A stretch of 64,000 bases of DNA from an uncultured Draconibacterium sp. (lineage in GTDB: Bacteria > Bacteroidota > Bacteroidia > Bacteroidales > Prolixibacteraceae), in NCBI RefSeq assembly GCF_963674925.1, contig NZ_OY771647.1:139501-203500 (forward strand), read 5' to 3'. Under the pieces are notes generated by a model, which worked only from the letters and a program-made list of their open reading frames with translations, ran no database searches and was not told the DNA's origin. A program made the position numbers and the translations under genes. How positions within the stretch are numbered: position 1 is the first letter of the stretch; the number at the start of each line of letters is the position of its first letter. This document shows, piece after piece, positions 36,911 through 44,763 of this stretch.

Positions 36911-37070
36911 CAAACGTTAAGCGCCTCCTTGAAAATAGGGGCAGAAATTAAATTTGAGCTAAGTTTATGTTATAAAACATGTTTTTCGTTTTTCCTATTT
37001 AAAAACAATCTACATTTGAACCGAAAACATCATTCAGCAAAAAAACTTACTGAATGCAAAACATGAAACA

Positions 37071-37544
37071 ATGAAAAGAAAAAAGAATATAGCGATCGTA
37101 GCACACGATAACCGCAAAAAAGATATTATGGAATGGGTGGCTTTCAACTGGAAAGAACTGGCCCAGCACGACTTAATTTGCACCGGAACAACCGGAAAAA
37201 TGGTAGAGGAGGCGCTTGCTGAAAGCTGCCACGAACATGGCACCGTGCCGCCAACCGTTGCCCGTTTGAAATCGGGGCCACTGGGTGGCGACCAGCAATT
37301 GGGAGCAATGATCTGCGAAGGAAACATTGACATGCTCATTTTCTTTTGGGATCCAATGCAGCCACAACCACACGATGTAGACGTAAAAGCCTTGCTGCGT
37401 ATCACGGTTTTATATAATATTCCAACAGCATCGAACCGTTCTACAGCCGACTTTATGGTTACATCCGAGTTATTTCACGAGCAATACGACCCGATAATTA
37501 AAGATTATCGTGAATATATTGCCCGTGACGTTAATATGGCATAA
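37071..37544 (+). CDS. mgsA: Methylglyoxal synthase
   Basis: Cytosolic enzyme of 157 residues converting dihydroxyacetone phosphate to methylglyoxal and phosphate, an overflow route of glycolysis. Family motifs are complete: NIAIVAHDNRKKDIMEW, CTGTTGKMVEEA, SGPLGGDQQLGAMI with catalytic Asp 74, and FFWDPMQPQPHDVDVKALLR. The length matches the family. It is preceded by an intergenic repeat and followed by a CBM9 gene on the same strand after about 95 bases. Confidence 0.95.
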   Translation: MKRKKNIAIVAHDNRKKDIMEWVAFNWKELAQHDLICTGTTGKMVEEALAESCHEHGTVPPTVARLKSGPLGGDQQLGAMICEGNIDMLIFFWDPMQPQPHDVDVKALLRITVLYNIPTASNRSTADFMVTSELFHEQYDPIIKDYREYIARDVNMA

Positions 37545-37639
37545 ATCCAATTCTTAATATTTTTAAAAAGACAAGGCATTCTTGATAATTTTTTCAATAT
37601 TTTTGTCGTTATTGTTCGACACTAATAGTGAATAGATCT

Positions 37640-38749
37640 ATGCGAATTATCAAGAATGCCTTCCTCCTCACACTTTTTATAATCAGCAACTTGGGCCTGT
37701 CAGCACAAGAACAATGGGGAAAGTATGCCCACTTGTTTACGGTTCCCAATACCTACACGGCAGGTTATAGTAGCCATACGATTAAGATTGACGGGCAGGC
37801 CAACGAGCAGGATTGGAAAGATGCTGCATGGACTTCTGAGTTTGCAGATATCCAGGGCGTCAACATGCCCCAACCTACCTACCCTACACGGATTAAAATG
37901 TTGTGGGACGATACGAACCTGTATATTTTTGCTGAACTGACAGAGGAAAATATTTGGGCTTATTACGATAAACAAGATATGATCGTTTACCACGAAAATG
38001 ATTTTGAAGTGTTTATCGATCCCGATGGGGACATCCACAACTACTACGAGTTTGAGGTGAACGCCCGGAACACCTTATTCGACCTTTTTCTTGACAAACC
38101 ATACAGAAACGGAGGCAAACCCGATATTGAATGGAACGCCGAAGGTTTCAAAAGTGCTGTTTACCTGGACGGTACGCTAAATGACCCTACAGACACTGAT
38201 AAAAAATGGTGCGTTGAAATGGCCATTCCTTTTGCGTCGTTAACTACTGATGGCAATTTTATACAACCGGAAGCCGGTGCTATTTGGAAGATCAACTTCT
38301 CGCGCGTGCAGTGGCAAACCGAAATTATCGAGGGGAAATACACACGAAAAACAAACGACGACGGTAAACTTTTGCCTGAAGACAACTGGGTTTGGAGTCC
38401 GCAGGGAGTGATAAATATGCACTACCCGGAACGCTGGGGACTGATTCAGTTTTCTTCTGAATCTCCGAAAGCGGCACAGGGAACATTTAAATTGCCTGAA
38501 GAAGAACTACTAGCCCGTCACCTGTGGCATTTATTTTATGCGCAACGTGATTATCGTAACGAGACCAAAACTTATTGTTCCAACCTTGCCAGCCTTGGGA
38601 TTACCATAGAGGGGAAGGAAAACGACACTAACTTCTCGCTGGAAATGAACGCCTCGGGAAATACATATACCGCAACTTTAAAAACCAACAACGGCCTGAT
38701 GATCTCTATCAATCAAGATGGTTTAATACAAAAACATACTGACAACTAA
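37640..38749 (+). CDS. Secreted CBM9-like carbohydrate-binding protein
   Basis: Exported protein of 369 residues. ATG 37640 gives a clean signal peptide (MRIIKNAFLLTLFIISNLGLSAQ); a GTG four codons upstream is less likely. Residues ~45-230 form a carbohydrate-binding family 9-like sandwich (IKIDGQANEQDWKDAAWT, IKMLWDDTNLYIFAELTE, DFEVFIDPDGD, YYEFEVNARNTLFDLF). The rest is a helical/beta tail (EEELLARHLWHLFYAQRDYR). Such proteins bind glycans but the ligand is unknown. It is 11 bases upstream of a TIM-barrel hydrolase, so the two are probably one transcript and one pathway. Confidence 0.87.
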   Translation: MRIIKNAFLLTLFIISNLGLSAQEQWGKYAHLFTVPNTYTAGYSSHTIKIDGQANEQDWKDAAWTSEFADIQGVNMPQPTYPTRIKMLWDDTNLYIFAELTEENIWAYYDKQDMIVYHENDFEVFIDPDGDIHNYYEFEVNARNTLFDLFLDKPYRNGGKPDIEWNAEGFKSAVYLDGTLNDPTDTDKKWCVEMAIPFASLTTDGNFIQPEAGAIWKINFSRVQWQTEIIEGKYTRKTNDDGKLLPEDNWVWSPQGVINMHYPERWGLIQFSSESPKAAQGTFKLPEEELLARHLWHLFYAQRDYRNETKTYCSNLASLGITIEGKENDTNFSLEMNASGNTYTATLKTNNGLMISINQDGLIQKHTDN

Positions 38750-38760
38750 ACAATTTAACG

Positions 38761-39834
38761 ATGAACAAAAGAGATTTTATTAAAACCACAATGCTGGCCG
38801 GTATGGGCCTTACGGTAGCAAGCGCCTGTGCCAGCGAAGCAAAACCGGCAGTAGCAGAACAAGGTTTGAAACACTGGGTTTGGGAAAATCCAAATCATGA
38901 GGAGAGCGACGAAGATTTGCAAAAGAAATACAGCAGTTATTTTGAAGCCGGGGTGCGCGGTATGTTTTTCGAGCACGACAGCGAACGTCATTTTCGTATT
39001 GCAAAGAAGGCCGGACTGGAGACGCATCGCTGGATGTGGACCATGAACCGTGGCGAAAAAGAGTTGCTGGAAAGTCACCCGGAATGGTACGCCGTTAGCC
39101 GTGATGGAAAATCGTGTGCCACAAATCCGCCGTATGTGGGTTATTACCGTTGGTTGTGCCCATCGAAACCGGAAGTAAAAGAATACCTTACACAACTGTC
39201 AACCGAGATTCTGAAAAAAGATTATGTGGATGGACTACACCTTGATTATGTGCGTTACTGCGACGTCATTCTTCCGGTAAACCTGTGGGACAATTATGGT
39301 ATCGATCAAAGCAAGGAATTGCCCGAGTACGATTTTTGCTACTGCGAAACCTGCCGTGAGAACTTCAAAAAGAAAACCGGTAAAGATCCGCTGGAGATGG
39401 AACATCCGGATCAGAGCCCGGCATGGCGGAAATACCGTTACGAGCAGGTAAATGGAATTGTAAACCACCTGGCAGAAATTACACATTCATATAATAAACC
39501 AATTACTGCAGCGGTTTTCCCGACACCGGAAATTGCGCGCCGCATTGTGCGCCAGGACTGGACCAACTGGAACCTTGATGCCGTTTGCCCGATGATCTAC
39601 CATGGTTTTTACCGCGAAACAGTAAGTTGGATTGGCGATGCGGTTGAAGAAGGTATACATTTCCTTTGCGGTAAATTCCCTATTTATGCGGGTTTGTATT
39701 TACCCGATTTTAAATCGGACGAAGAGCTGGAAGAAGGAATTCGTGTTGCCATTGCAAACGGGGCATCAGGTGTTTCGTTGTTTGGGAAGGTAGATGAAAA
39801 GACTTTGCGGATTTTGAAAAGTGCCTCGGAGTAA
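38761..39834 (+). CDS. Putative TIM-barrel glycoside hydrolase (GHL10-like), exported
   Basis: Protein of 357 residues. The N-terminus MNKRDFIKTTMLAGMGLTVASAC resembles both a Tat-like export signal (KR instead of RR) and a lipoprotein signal ending at Cys 23. The body is a TIM barrel with the glycoside-hydrolase-like pattern of the GHL10/DUF family: KHWVWENPNH, RGMFFEHDSERHF, WLCPSKPEVKEYL, YVDGLHLDYVRYCD, AVFPTPEIARR and DAVCPMIYHGFYR. Four closely spaced Cys (CYCETC region) may form a metal or disulfide site. Substrate unknown. It follows the CBM9 gene by 11 bases. Confidence 0.75.
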   Translation: MNKRDFIKTTMLAGMGLTVASACASEAKPAVAEQGLKHWVWENPNHEESDEDLQKKYSSYFEAGVRGMFFEHDSERHFRIAKKAGLETHRWMWTMNRGEKELLESHPEWYAVSRDGKSCATNPPYVGYYRWLCPSKPEVKEYLTQLSTEILKKDYVDGLHLDYVRYCDVILPVNLWDNYGIDQSKELPEYDFCYCETCRENFKKKTGKDPLEMEHPDQSPAWRKYRYEQVNGIVNHLAEITHSYNKPITAAVFPTPEIARRIVRQDWTNWNLDAVCPMIYHGFYRETVSWIGDAVEEGIHFLCGKFPIYAGLYLPDFKSDEELEEGIRVAIANGASGVSLFGKVDEKTLRILKSASE

Positions 39835-39894
39835 GGAGCTTTTCTATATGCTGATTAACAGACTAGACCACCCCACCGCTGTAAACGCGGTCCT

Positions 39895-39922
39895 CCCCTC
39901 CTGCGAGGAGGGGAATTTTTCG
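39895..39922 (+). terminator. Strong terminator
   Basis: A perfect 8-bp stem CCCCTCCT (39895-39902) with AGGAGGGG (39906-39913), then AATTTTT. It ends the CBM9/TIM-barrel unit. Confidence 0.8.
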
Positions 39923-39932
39923 TGCTTCTTAT

Positions 39933-40012
39933 TGTCATTTCGACGAAGAATGAGGAGAAATCTCTTCCGATAGAACAGATTTCTCTCCGTCAGCTGACGG
40001 ATCGAAATGACA
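39933..40012. repeat. Palindromic dispersed repeat
   Basis: An 80-base element bounded by TGTCATTTCGA (39933-39943) and its complement TCGAAATGACA (40002-40012). AGAAATCT and AGATTTCT also pair inside it, and CCGTCAGCTGACGG (39988-40001) is a smaller palindrome. From memory, this type of repeat is frequent between genes in Bacteroidota. Confidence 0.65.
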
Positions 40013-40057
40013 GGTAACATAGTCTGTCGCAAACCAAATGACGCCATTCATTGCTTT

Positions 40058-40086
40058 TTGATTTTCAGCTTTTTCCATTACATTTG
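40058..40086 (+). promoter_or_regulatory. Promoter of the queuosine-precursor transporter
   Basis: TACATTTG at 40079-40086 (TAnnTTTG) with a TTG at 40058-40060, 18 bases upstream. Transcription would begin near 40092, about 58 bases before the ATG at 40150. Confidence 0.6.
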
Positions 40087-40113
40087 CAGGCCAAAATTTT
40101 GAGTATTAATTAA

Positions 40114-40149
40114 GCAGGTGGCATAACCCTGCGCCTTAAAAATAAAAAA
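40114..40149 (+). promoter_or_regulatory. Possible preQ1-I-type riboswitch leader
   Basis: Stem GCAGG (40114-40118) with CCTGC (40128-40132) encloses the loop TGGCATAAC. An A-rich tail (40136-40149) then runs straight into the ATG. The stem-loop, loop order (GC, then UAAC, then CC) and A-rich tail resemble the type II preQ1-I aptamer known from Thermoanaerobacter, whose core I recall as GGGUCGCAGUAACCCC. The gene behind is a queuosine-precursor transporter. The G pairing partner of the pseudoknot is not obvious, so it may be a variant or a chance hairpin. Confidence 0.45.
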
Positions 40150-40854
40150 ATGCAAAACGAATTGTTATGGCTGGCCATGCTGCTGGCAAATTTTCTGCTA
40201 ATTATTTTAGCCTACCGTTTATTCGGTAAATGGGGTCTTGTAATGTGGATTCCCATCTCTGTGATTGTTGCCAATATTCAGGTAATACAAACCGTTGAGC
40301 TGTTTGGTCTGGTGGCCACACTTGGTAATATTGTTTACGCCACCTCGTTTTTGGTAACCGATATTTTGTCGGAGAACTACGGCAAGGAGGAAGCTAAAAA
40401 AGCAGTATGGATCGGCTTCTTCAGTCTTATTTCCATGACCCTGCTGATGAACCTGGCTCTGGAGTTTCTGCCATTGGAAGGCGACGAGTTTGCCGGCATA
40501 ACCCACGAAGCAACCAGCACTATTTTTAGCCTGATGCCACGTATTGCAGTCGCAAGTTTAGCTGCTTATCTGTTATCACAACGCCACGATGTTTGGGCCT
40601 ACCATTTCTGGAAAAAGCGTTTTTCGAAAGATAACCAGATATGGTTGCGTAACAACCTTAGCACCATGATTTCGCAATTGATAGACAGCGTGGTATTTGT
40701 TGCCATTGCCTTTTGGGGCGTTTACGAATGGCCGGTGTTGGTTGAAATATTTCTAACGACTTATTTGTTAAAGTGGGTTGTAGCTGCTGCCGATACTCCG
40801 TTTGTTTACTGGGGAAAGAAGATCCATCGCCGTAACCGGTTTTGGATGGAGTAG
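40150..40854 (+). CDS. Queuosine precursor transporter (YhhQ/vut_1 family)
   Basis: Inner-membrane protein of 234 residues with six hydrophobic helices. The family signatures are ANIQVIQTVELFGLVATLGN, the YATSFLVTDILSENYGKEEAKKAV block, and the late WLRNNLSTMISQLIDSVVF segment. YhhQ-type proteins import 7-deazaguanine precursors such as preQ0/preQ1 for tRNA queuosine. The gene stands alone, with a TACATTTG promoter and a hairpin leader, and its terminator lies at 40897. Confidence 0.9.
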   Translation: MQNELLWLAMLLANFLLIILAYRLFGKWGLVMWIPISVIVANIQVIQTVELFGLVATLGNIVYATSFLVTDILSENYGKEEAKKAVWIGFFSLISMTLLMNLALEFLPLEGDEFAGITHEATSTIFSLMPRIAVASLAAYLLSQRHDVWAYHFWKKRFSKDNQIWLRNNLSTMISQLIDSVVFVAIAFWGVYEWPVLVEIFLTTYLLKWVVAAADTPFVYWGKKIHRRNRFWME

Positions 40855-40896
40855 AAAGTTGGTCATTGGTCACTGGACATTAGTCATTGGTAAAAG

Positions 40897-40946
40897 GATC
40901 CGATCTGTATAGAAGTTAATTTATACGGATCGGATCTTTCTTTTTA
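40897..40946 (+). terminator. Terminator of the queuosine-precursor transporter gene
   Basis: GATCCGATCTGTAT (40897-40910) pairs with ATACGGATCGGATC (40923-40936), one wobble, followed by TTTCTTTTT. A degenerate second copy follows at about 41090-41135. Confidence 0.75.
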
Positions 40947-41152
40947 TCTGCTATCAACTAAGGGCTAAAGCCCAACCACCCCGCTACCGCGCGTGTCCTC
41001 ACACGTGGTTTATTTCTTTCTATACTATAAGCAAGCCACGCGAAAGGATTCGCGCGGCAGCAGGGGCGGCAACGGAGGTCATTAGTAAAAGGGTCCGGTC
41101 TGTATTTGCGTTAATTCAGATCGGATTTTTCTTTTTAACTGCTATCAACTAT

Positions 41153-41241
41153 GGGCTAAAGCCCGGCTTTGGCAGTGGCATCACTAACCCCGGCATTAAT
41201 GCCGGGGTTAAGCATAAGCTCTCAGAACCGGGCTTTAGCCC
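41153..41241. repeat. GGGCTAAAGCCC palindromic repeat, copy 1
   Basis: An 89-base element bounded by GGGCTAAAGCCC and GGGCTTTAGCCC, with the perfect 20-base palindrome CCCCGGCATTAATGCCGGGG in the centre (41188-41207). A near-identical copy lies at 44308-44395. Confidence 0.85.
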
Positions 41242-41332
41242 TTGATGAAAAGAAATAGGCTTTTGTTTACTGTTTGATGGGTTGATTTAATTGTTTTCTG
41301 TTTGTTATTTGAGTTTGTCTTAATTTCCAATT

Positions 41333-41770
41333 TTATTTAAAATGCTTAAACCTTTCATAGCGCATTTCCATGTACTCTTGAGGCAAATTCCCATCTACAC
41401 GAATACATTTGCCATGCTCATCAATATAGGCTTTAAAACTCGATGTGTTTTTTTGGTAGATGGTATATTCAGGGTCGTTAGTCGTTTTATTTACATTAGT
41501 GGTGTAAGTCCATCCTTTTGTTTTGGGATTAATGTTAAAGTTCGACTTGTTTGGCGTAAGAAACATACCTGTTTCAGTAAATTCATACACCATAATCTTT
41601 CCGCCATAGGGCGTATGTATTACTTGTGTCGGACTTCCTACTTGTTTTAGAATTGCTAATTCGTTCTGCCCCACCAATTCGTTGTAGTTCGATTTGTTTA
41701 CCACCTTTTTGCTGGAAGAACAGGCAGCAAAAACGGTAAAACAGAGTACTATTATAAAAATTTGTTTCAT
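41333..41770 (-). CDS. Small lipoprotein, BamE/SmpA-like by pattern
   Basis: Lipoprotein of 145 residues. The ATG at 41770 gives MKQIFIIVLCFTVFAACSSSK with lipobox Cys 17. The segment NELAILKQVGSPTQVIHTPYGG followed by MVYEF resembles the G-x-P...Y pattern of BamE/SmpA-type small lipoproteins, but the similarity is short. The gene lies in a repeat-rich stretch with three other small minus-strand genes that are separated by 100-200 bases each. Function open. Confidence 0.65.
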   Translation of the reverse strand: MKQIFIIVLCFTVFAACSSSKKVVNKSNYNELVGQNELAILKQVGSPTQVIHTPYGGKIMVYEFTETGMFLTPNKSNFNINPKTKGWTYTTNVNKTTNDPEYTIYQKNTSSFKAYIDEHGKCIRVDGNLPQEYMEMRYERFKHFK

Positions 41771-41885
41771 GATTAAATTGTTTAAAAGCTTAGGCTGCAA
41801 TTTATGAGCATTTGTTTTTAAAAGCCAAAATTTTCAGGTCAATTAACAATTTTGAATCTATTTAACTTAATTTGTGTTAATTAGT

Positions 41886-41955
41886 GTAATATCTGCTAAG
41901 CCACGCGATGCCCCAAAACTTCGGGGGCGCGGTAGCGTGTAGGACGGCAGCGGGA
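41886..41955. repeat. Palindromic repeat of the CCACGCGATGCCCC type
   Basis: Contains AGCCACGCGATGCCCC, then CTTCGGGGGCGCGG and GGCAGCGGGAG. Similar sequence lies at 44222-44305 and 44773-44812. It is the same family as the halves at 40979-41065. Confidence 0.65.
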
Positions 41956-41969
41956 GCAACTGAACTTTA

Positions 41970-42542
41970 TTAAATATCAAGTTTCAATTTCAGGCCTAAG
42001 CCCACATAAACCCGATCTAAACTGAAAATTGGGTTTAAGCGAAGCTCGGGTTCAAATACTAATTTCTCCGACAACTTAAGGTCCTTGCCAAGTTTTACCA
42101 TAGCCCCTAAGTTGTATTCGGGGTCAATGTCATAGCTTTCAACTTCAACAGCACCGATAGATGATTTTTCTTTCCACCCCAGAAAAACGTCAAAGCTTGG
42201 CCCGGCTGAAAAGTTTACAATTCGTGAGGAAAATTTATAAAGTACCGGAATTGACAAATGGTTTTCACGAATGTCTGCATCGAAGTAATAACCATCAACG
42301 CGAAAAGACATTGATTGCAGGTAGGTGCGGTAATAAACCCCGGCCTCAATGCCACTATGTTTGCTAAACGTTCTTGCAACATTTAGTCCAACCCCCGGAC
42401 GTAAATGTTCTTTATCAGCCACTTCATTAACAAAATCAATCCCTAAGTAGGTTTTGTTTTGGGCATTAAGTGTATTTACTGATGAGAAAAGGATAATAAC
42501 TAAATAAAGGATTACAAAAGAGTGTTGTTTTGAGTTTTTCAT
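41970..42542 (-). CDS. Small outer-membrane beta-barrel protein (porin-like family)
   Basis: Protein of 190 residues. A signal peptide (ending VNTLNAQ) is followed by eight or more amphipathic strands (GIEAGVYYRTYLQSMSF, LSIPVLYKFSSRIVNFSAG) and the last strand VYVGLGLKLKLDI. The pattern fits the PF13568-type outer-membrane beta-barrel of Bacteroidota. No specific function can be named. It sits between two repeat-containing intergenic regions on the minus strand. Confidence 0.8.
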   Translation of the reverse strand: MKNSKQHSFVILYLVIILFSSVNTLNAQNKTYLGIDFVNEVADKEHLRPGVGLNVARTFSKHSGIEAGVYYRTYLQSMSFRVDGYYFDADIRENHLSIPVLYKFSSRIVNFSAGPSFDVFLGWKEKSSIGAVEVESYDIDPEYNLGAMVKLGKDLKLSEKLVFEPELRLNPIFSLDRVYVGLGLKLKLDI

Positions 42543-42673
42543 GATAATTGGGTTTTATTGAATTTGGGTTATGGCTTTGCAATTACTATGCCATTATGAT
42601 AAGTTTGGTTCTCCGCTACTACGCGAGTCCCCTAGCGGGGGTTAGTTTTTGTTAGCGACAAATAAGGATCAAA

Positions 42674-43156
42674 TTAATTATAATCTCTTTTTATAATAAT
42701 TTTATCCAATGCAGCATATAAATCAGCAATACTTGAATTGGCTTCTTCAGTGAAAGTTCCACTATTTTTGAAGCAAGGAGAGGTAATAACAAAGTAATCC
42801 TTAGTTTCTCCGAAATATATAGGAATACACCAGGAGTAAACTTGCTGTGATTCAATAAAACTTAGCAAATCATCTTTTCGCTCTATAGGGTAAAAATTTA
42901 GAATTAATGAGGGATTTACATTCGTTTGTCCAATGCCATTAAATTCCCTGTTTGAATTATAATATTTTATAACCGCAAGTGGAGTGTCCGCATTTTGAGG
43001 GATATCACCCGGATTGAAGTTGCTTTCAATTAATTCACAATTCCATCCGTCAGGCTTTACATTACAAAAATCTTCAAGACTTGTATTCATTACATCCTTC
43101 TCACAAGCAAAAAGAAGTAGTACAAACAACATTAAAAATAAATTTTGAGGCCTCAT
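42674..43156 (-). CDS. Lipoprotein of unknown function
   Basis: Protein of 160 residues with signal peptide and lipobox Cys 18 (LLLFAC), then an acidic stretch. Notable blocks are NVKPDGWNCELIESNFNPGD, NPSLILNFYPIERKDDLLSF and WCIPIYFGETKDYFVITSPC. Several cysteines besides the lipid-attached one could form disulfides. No family recognised. AT-rich codon use compared with neighbouring housekeeping genes hints at acquisition, without proof. Confidence 0.7.
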   Translation of the reverse strand: MRPQNLFLMLFVLLLFACEKDVMNTSLEDFCNVKPDGWNCELIESNFNPGDIPQNADTPLAVIKYYNSNREFNGIGQTNVNPSLILNFYPIERKDDLLSFIESQQVYSWCIPIYFGETKDYFVITSPCFKNSGTFTEEANSSIADLYAALDKIIIKRDYN

Positions 43157-43366
43157 TTTCGATATAGTTATTTGGTTTTTATAGTACTATGATGTTTCTT
43201 TTGCACATAAGGTTGCTTGCGTTTAAAATTAAACACTACGGTTAGTATAAGAATAGTAGCCGACTGTGGGGCACTTTCCTGTCAAGATACAGAAAAGTTG
43301 AAGCGGGCAACAACCCTCTAATTCACTACTTTCTCGGCTATTATTTTTATACATTGTTGTAAAGCG

Positions 43367-44035
43367 TTATTTATTAGATTGTCTTATCGTAACATGTTCT
43401 TTTTCATAATCATTAGGCGAGTGTCGAATCTTTTCTGCCAATTTATCGATAGCTGCAATCCCTTTGTTTTTATAATCTAAAGTCAAGTCGGCACTAAGCA
43501 CAATATTCCTATCAAAAAGCCCAACAGTCCCGCAAATCACTGACAATAGGTAACTACCATTTACTTCATAAAGTTTATAAGTCCAATCTTTGTTAAATAC
43601 CTCTGTTAGTTGAGTGTCCCATATATTTTCATTCTCTACACTATCAGAATTAATCTCACTAAACACTTTTGAAATCCTGAGTATATCTTGATTATAAGTC
43701 CAGTTTTTAAGTAAATAATTCACAAGGTACTCTTTTGATGTCCAGTATTTACTTGAAGTCCAACCGTGATTCCCTAAATAATAAACAAATCTGTCATTTA
43801 CTTTGCGAGCTGTAACATAAGCACCAGGGTCAGATAAGGTTGGATGAAATTTGTCAAAGAAAAAAATTTCCAAATCATGAGGCAAATTGGCAAATAGTTT
43901 CTCAATCAATACAATGTCAGGTGTCACAGAAGTGTCAATATTGCAAACAATATACTCGTATTCTCTTTTTAGGAATTTGAGTCCATCAATATCAAAAGGA
44001 TAACTTTTACCAAATATTTTATTTAATAGTCTCAT
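43367..44035 (-). CDS. Protein of unknown function
   Basis: Protein of 222 residues without signal peptide, probably cytosolic. The ATG at 44035 (MRLLNKIFGKSYPFD) is preferred over a TTG four codons upstream. Blocks such as LEIFFFDKFHPTLSDPGAYVT, YYLGNHGWTSSKYW and TYKLYEVNGSYLLSVICG suggest a mixed alpha/beta fold. No family recognised. Its low GC and position among repeats resemble an acquired gene. The adjacent unknown lipoprotein starts 210 bases away, so co-transcription is uncertain. Confidence 0.65.
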   Translation of the reverse strand: MRLLNKIFGKSYPFDIDGLKFLKREYEYIVCNIDTSVTPDIVLIEKLFANLPHDLEIFFFDKFHPTLSDPGAYVTARKVNDRFVYYLGNHGWTSSKYWTSKEYLVNYLLKNWTYNQDILRISKVFSEINSDSVENENIWDTQLTEVFNKDWTYKLYEVNGSYLLSVICGTVGLFDRNIVLSADLTLDYKNKGIAAIDKLAEKIRHSPNDYEKEHVTIRQSNK

Positions 44036-44212
44036 TAGGTCATTCAATCATTAAACTCATAATTTGCAGGTCGCTCTTTCTAATGCTTTACACCGTATGT
44101 ATAAGCCAACTTTTTGTATAAATGTTATAGCAGAGTGAGCATTCAACGGTTATGGTTTTTAATTGAGGTTTAAAGTTAGCATAATAAAAAAATAAAACAA
44201 TTCAGATCAGTT

Positions 44213-44395
44213 TCCTGCTACCGCGCCCCCGAAGTTTAGGGGCATCGCGTGGGTTATTTCTTCTTTAGGCTATAATTTAGCCACGCGATAGAATCGCGCG
44301 GCAGCGGGGGCTAAAGCCCAACTTTGGAAGCAGGATCACTAACCCCGGCATTAATGCCGGGGTTAAGCAAAGCCCTAAGAACCGGGCTTTAGCCC
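44213..44395. repeat. Composite palindromic repeat
   Basis: Left half 44213-44307 has CTACCGCGCCCCCG and GCCACGCGAT, CGCGCGGCAGC as inverted pairs. The right half 44308-44395 is the GGGCTAAAGCCC element with CCCCGGCATTAATGCCGGGG (44343-44362), nearly identical to 41153-41241. Confidence 0.8.
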
Positions 44396-44473
44396 TTAAG
44401 GCTTGTTGCAGGAGGCTTTCCGAACAGCCCACACTCACTAACTACTCTAACTATCTGATATTACACCTCCCAC

Positions 44474-44763
44474 AGGTAACAGAAGTCGGTTTCAAACGCG
44501 TTTTTTTTCGTCCTCAGGTAACAGATGTCGGTTTCAAACGCATTTTTTTACGTCCCCAGCACCTGTTGAAGCTTTCGAACGAATTTTATTGCGCCCATAG
44601 GTGGCTGAAGTTGGTTTCAAACACGTTTTTTCACGCCCCCAGGTGACTGAAGTTGGTTTCAAATGTGTTTTTTCTTGTGCACAGTGCATAGTTGGTGGTA
44701 CAAAACGCATTTTGACCGGGCATCTGCTACGTAGGCCTATAAAATTTTTCGTTTTAGAGGGCC
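44474..44763. repeat. 42-bp tandem repeat array, about seven units
   Basis: Unit starts are at 44474, 44516, 44558, 44599, 44641, 44683 and 44722; six spacings are 42, 42, 41, 42, 42 and 39 bases. Consensus starts AGGTAACTGAAGTTGGTTTC and continues AAACGCGTTTTTTTTCGTCCCC. Units 1, 2, 4 and 5 are well conserved; 3, 6 and 7 are degenerate. The units touch directly, without spacers. The 42-base period equals 14 codons, but the 41- and 39-base units break every long frame. Confidence 0.8.

Larger units (their letters stand above)
39835..40149. other. Intergenic region with terminator, dispersed repeat and leader
   Basis: About 315 bases without a gene. In order it holds a terminator hairpin (39895-39922), a palindromic repeat (39933-40012), a promoter (40058-40086) and a possible preQ1-type leader (40114-40149), each listed separately. 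Confidence 0.7.
40855..41332. repeat. Repeat-rich gene-free region
   Basis: About 480 bases without a gene. It contains a duplicated terminator-like block (40883-40973 and 41078-41164), a GGGCTAAAGCCC-type palindromic element (41153-41241) and CCGCGCG/GCGCGG inverted halves (40979-41065). Confidence 0.75.

Noticed and set aside
37628..37639. GTG start of the CBM9 gene
   Set aside because: ATG 37640 gives a compact signal peptide and is a normal start codon.
44474..44763. CRISPR-like array
   Set aside because: The units adjoin directly with no unique spacers, units vary in sequence, and there are no cas genes in the window.
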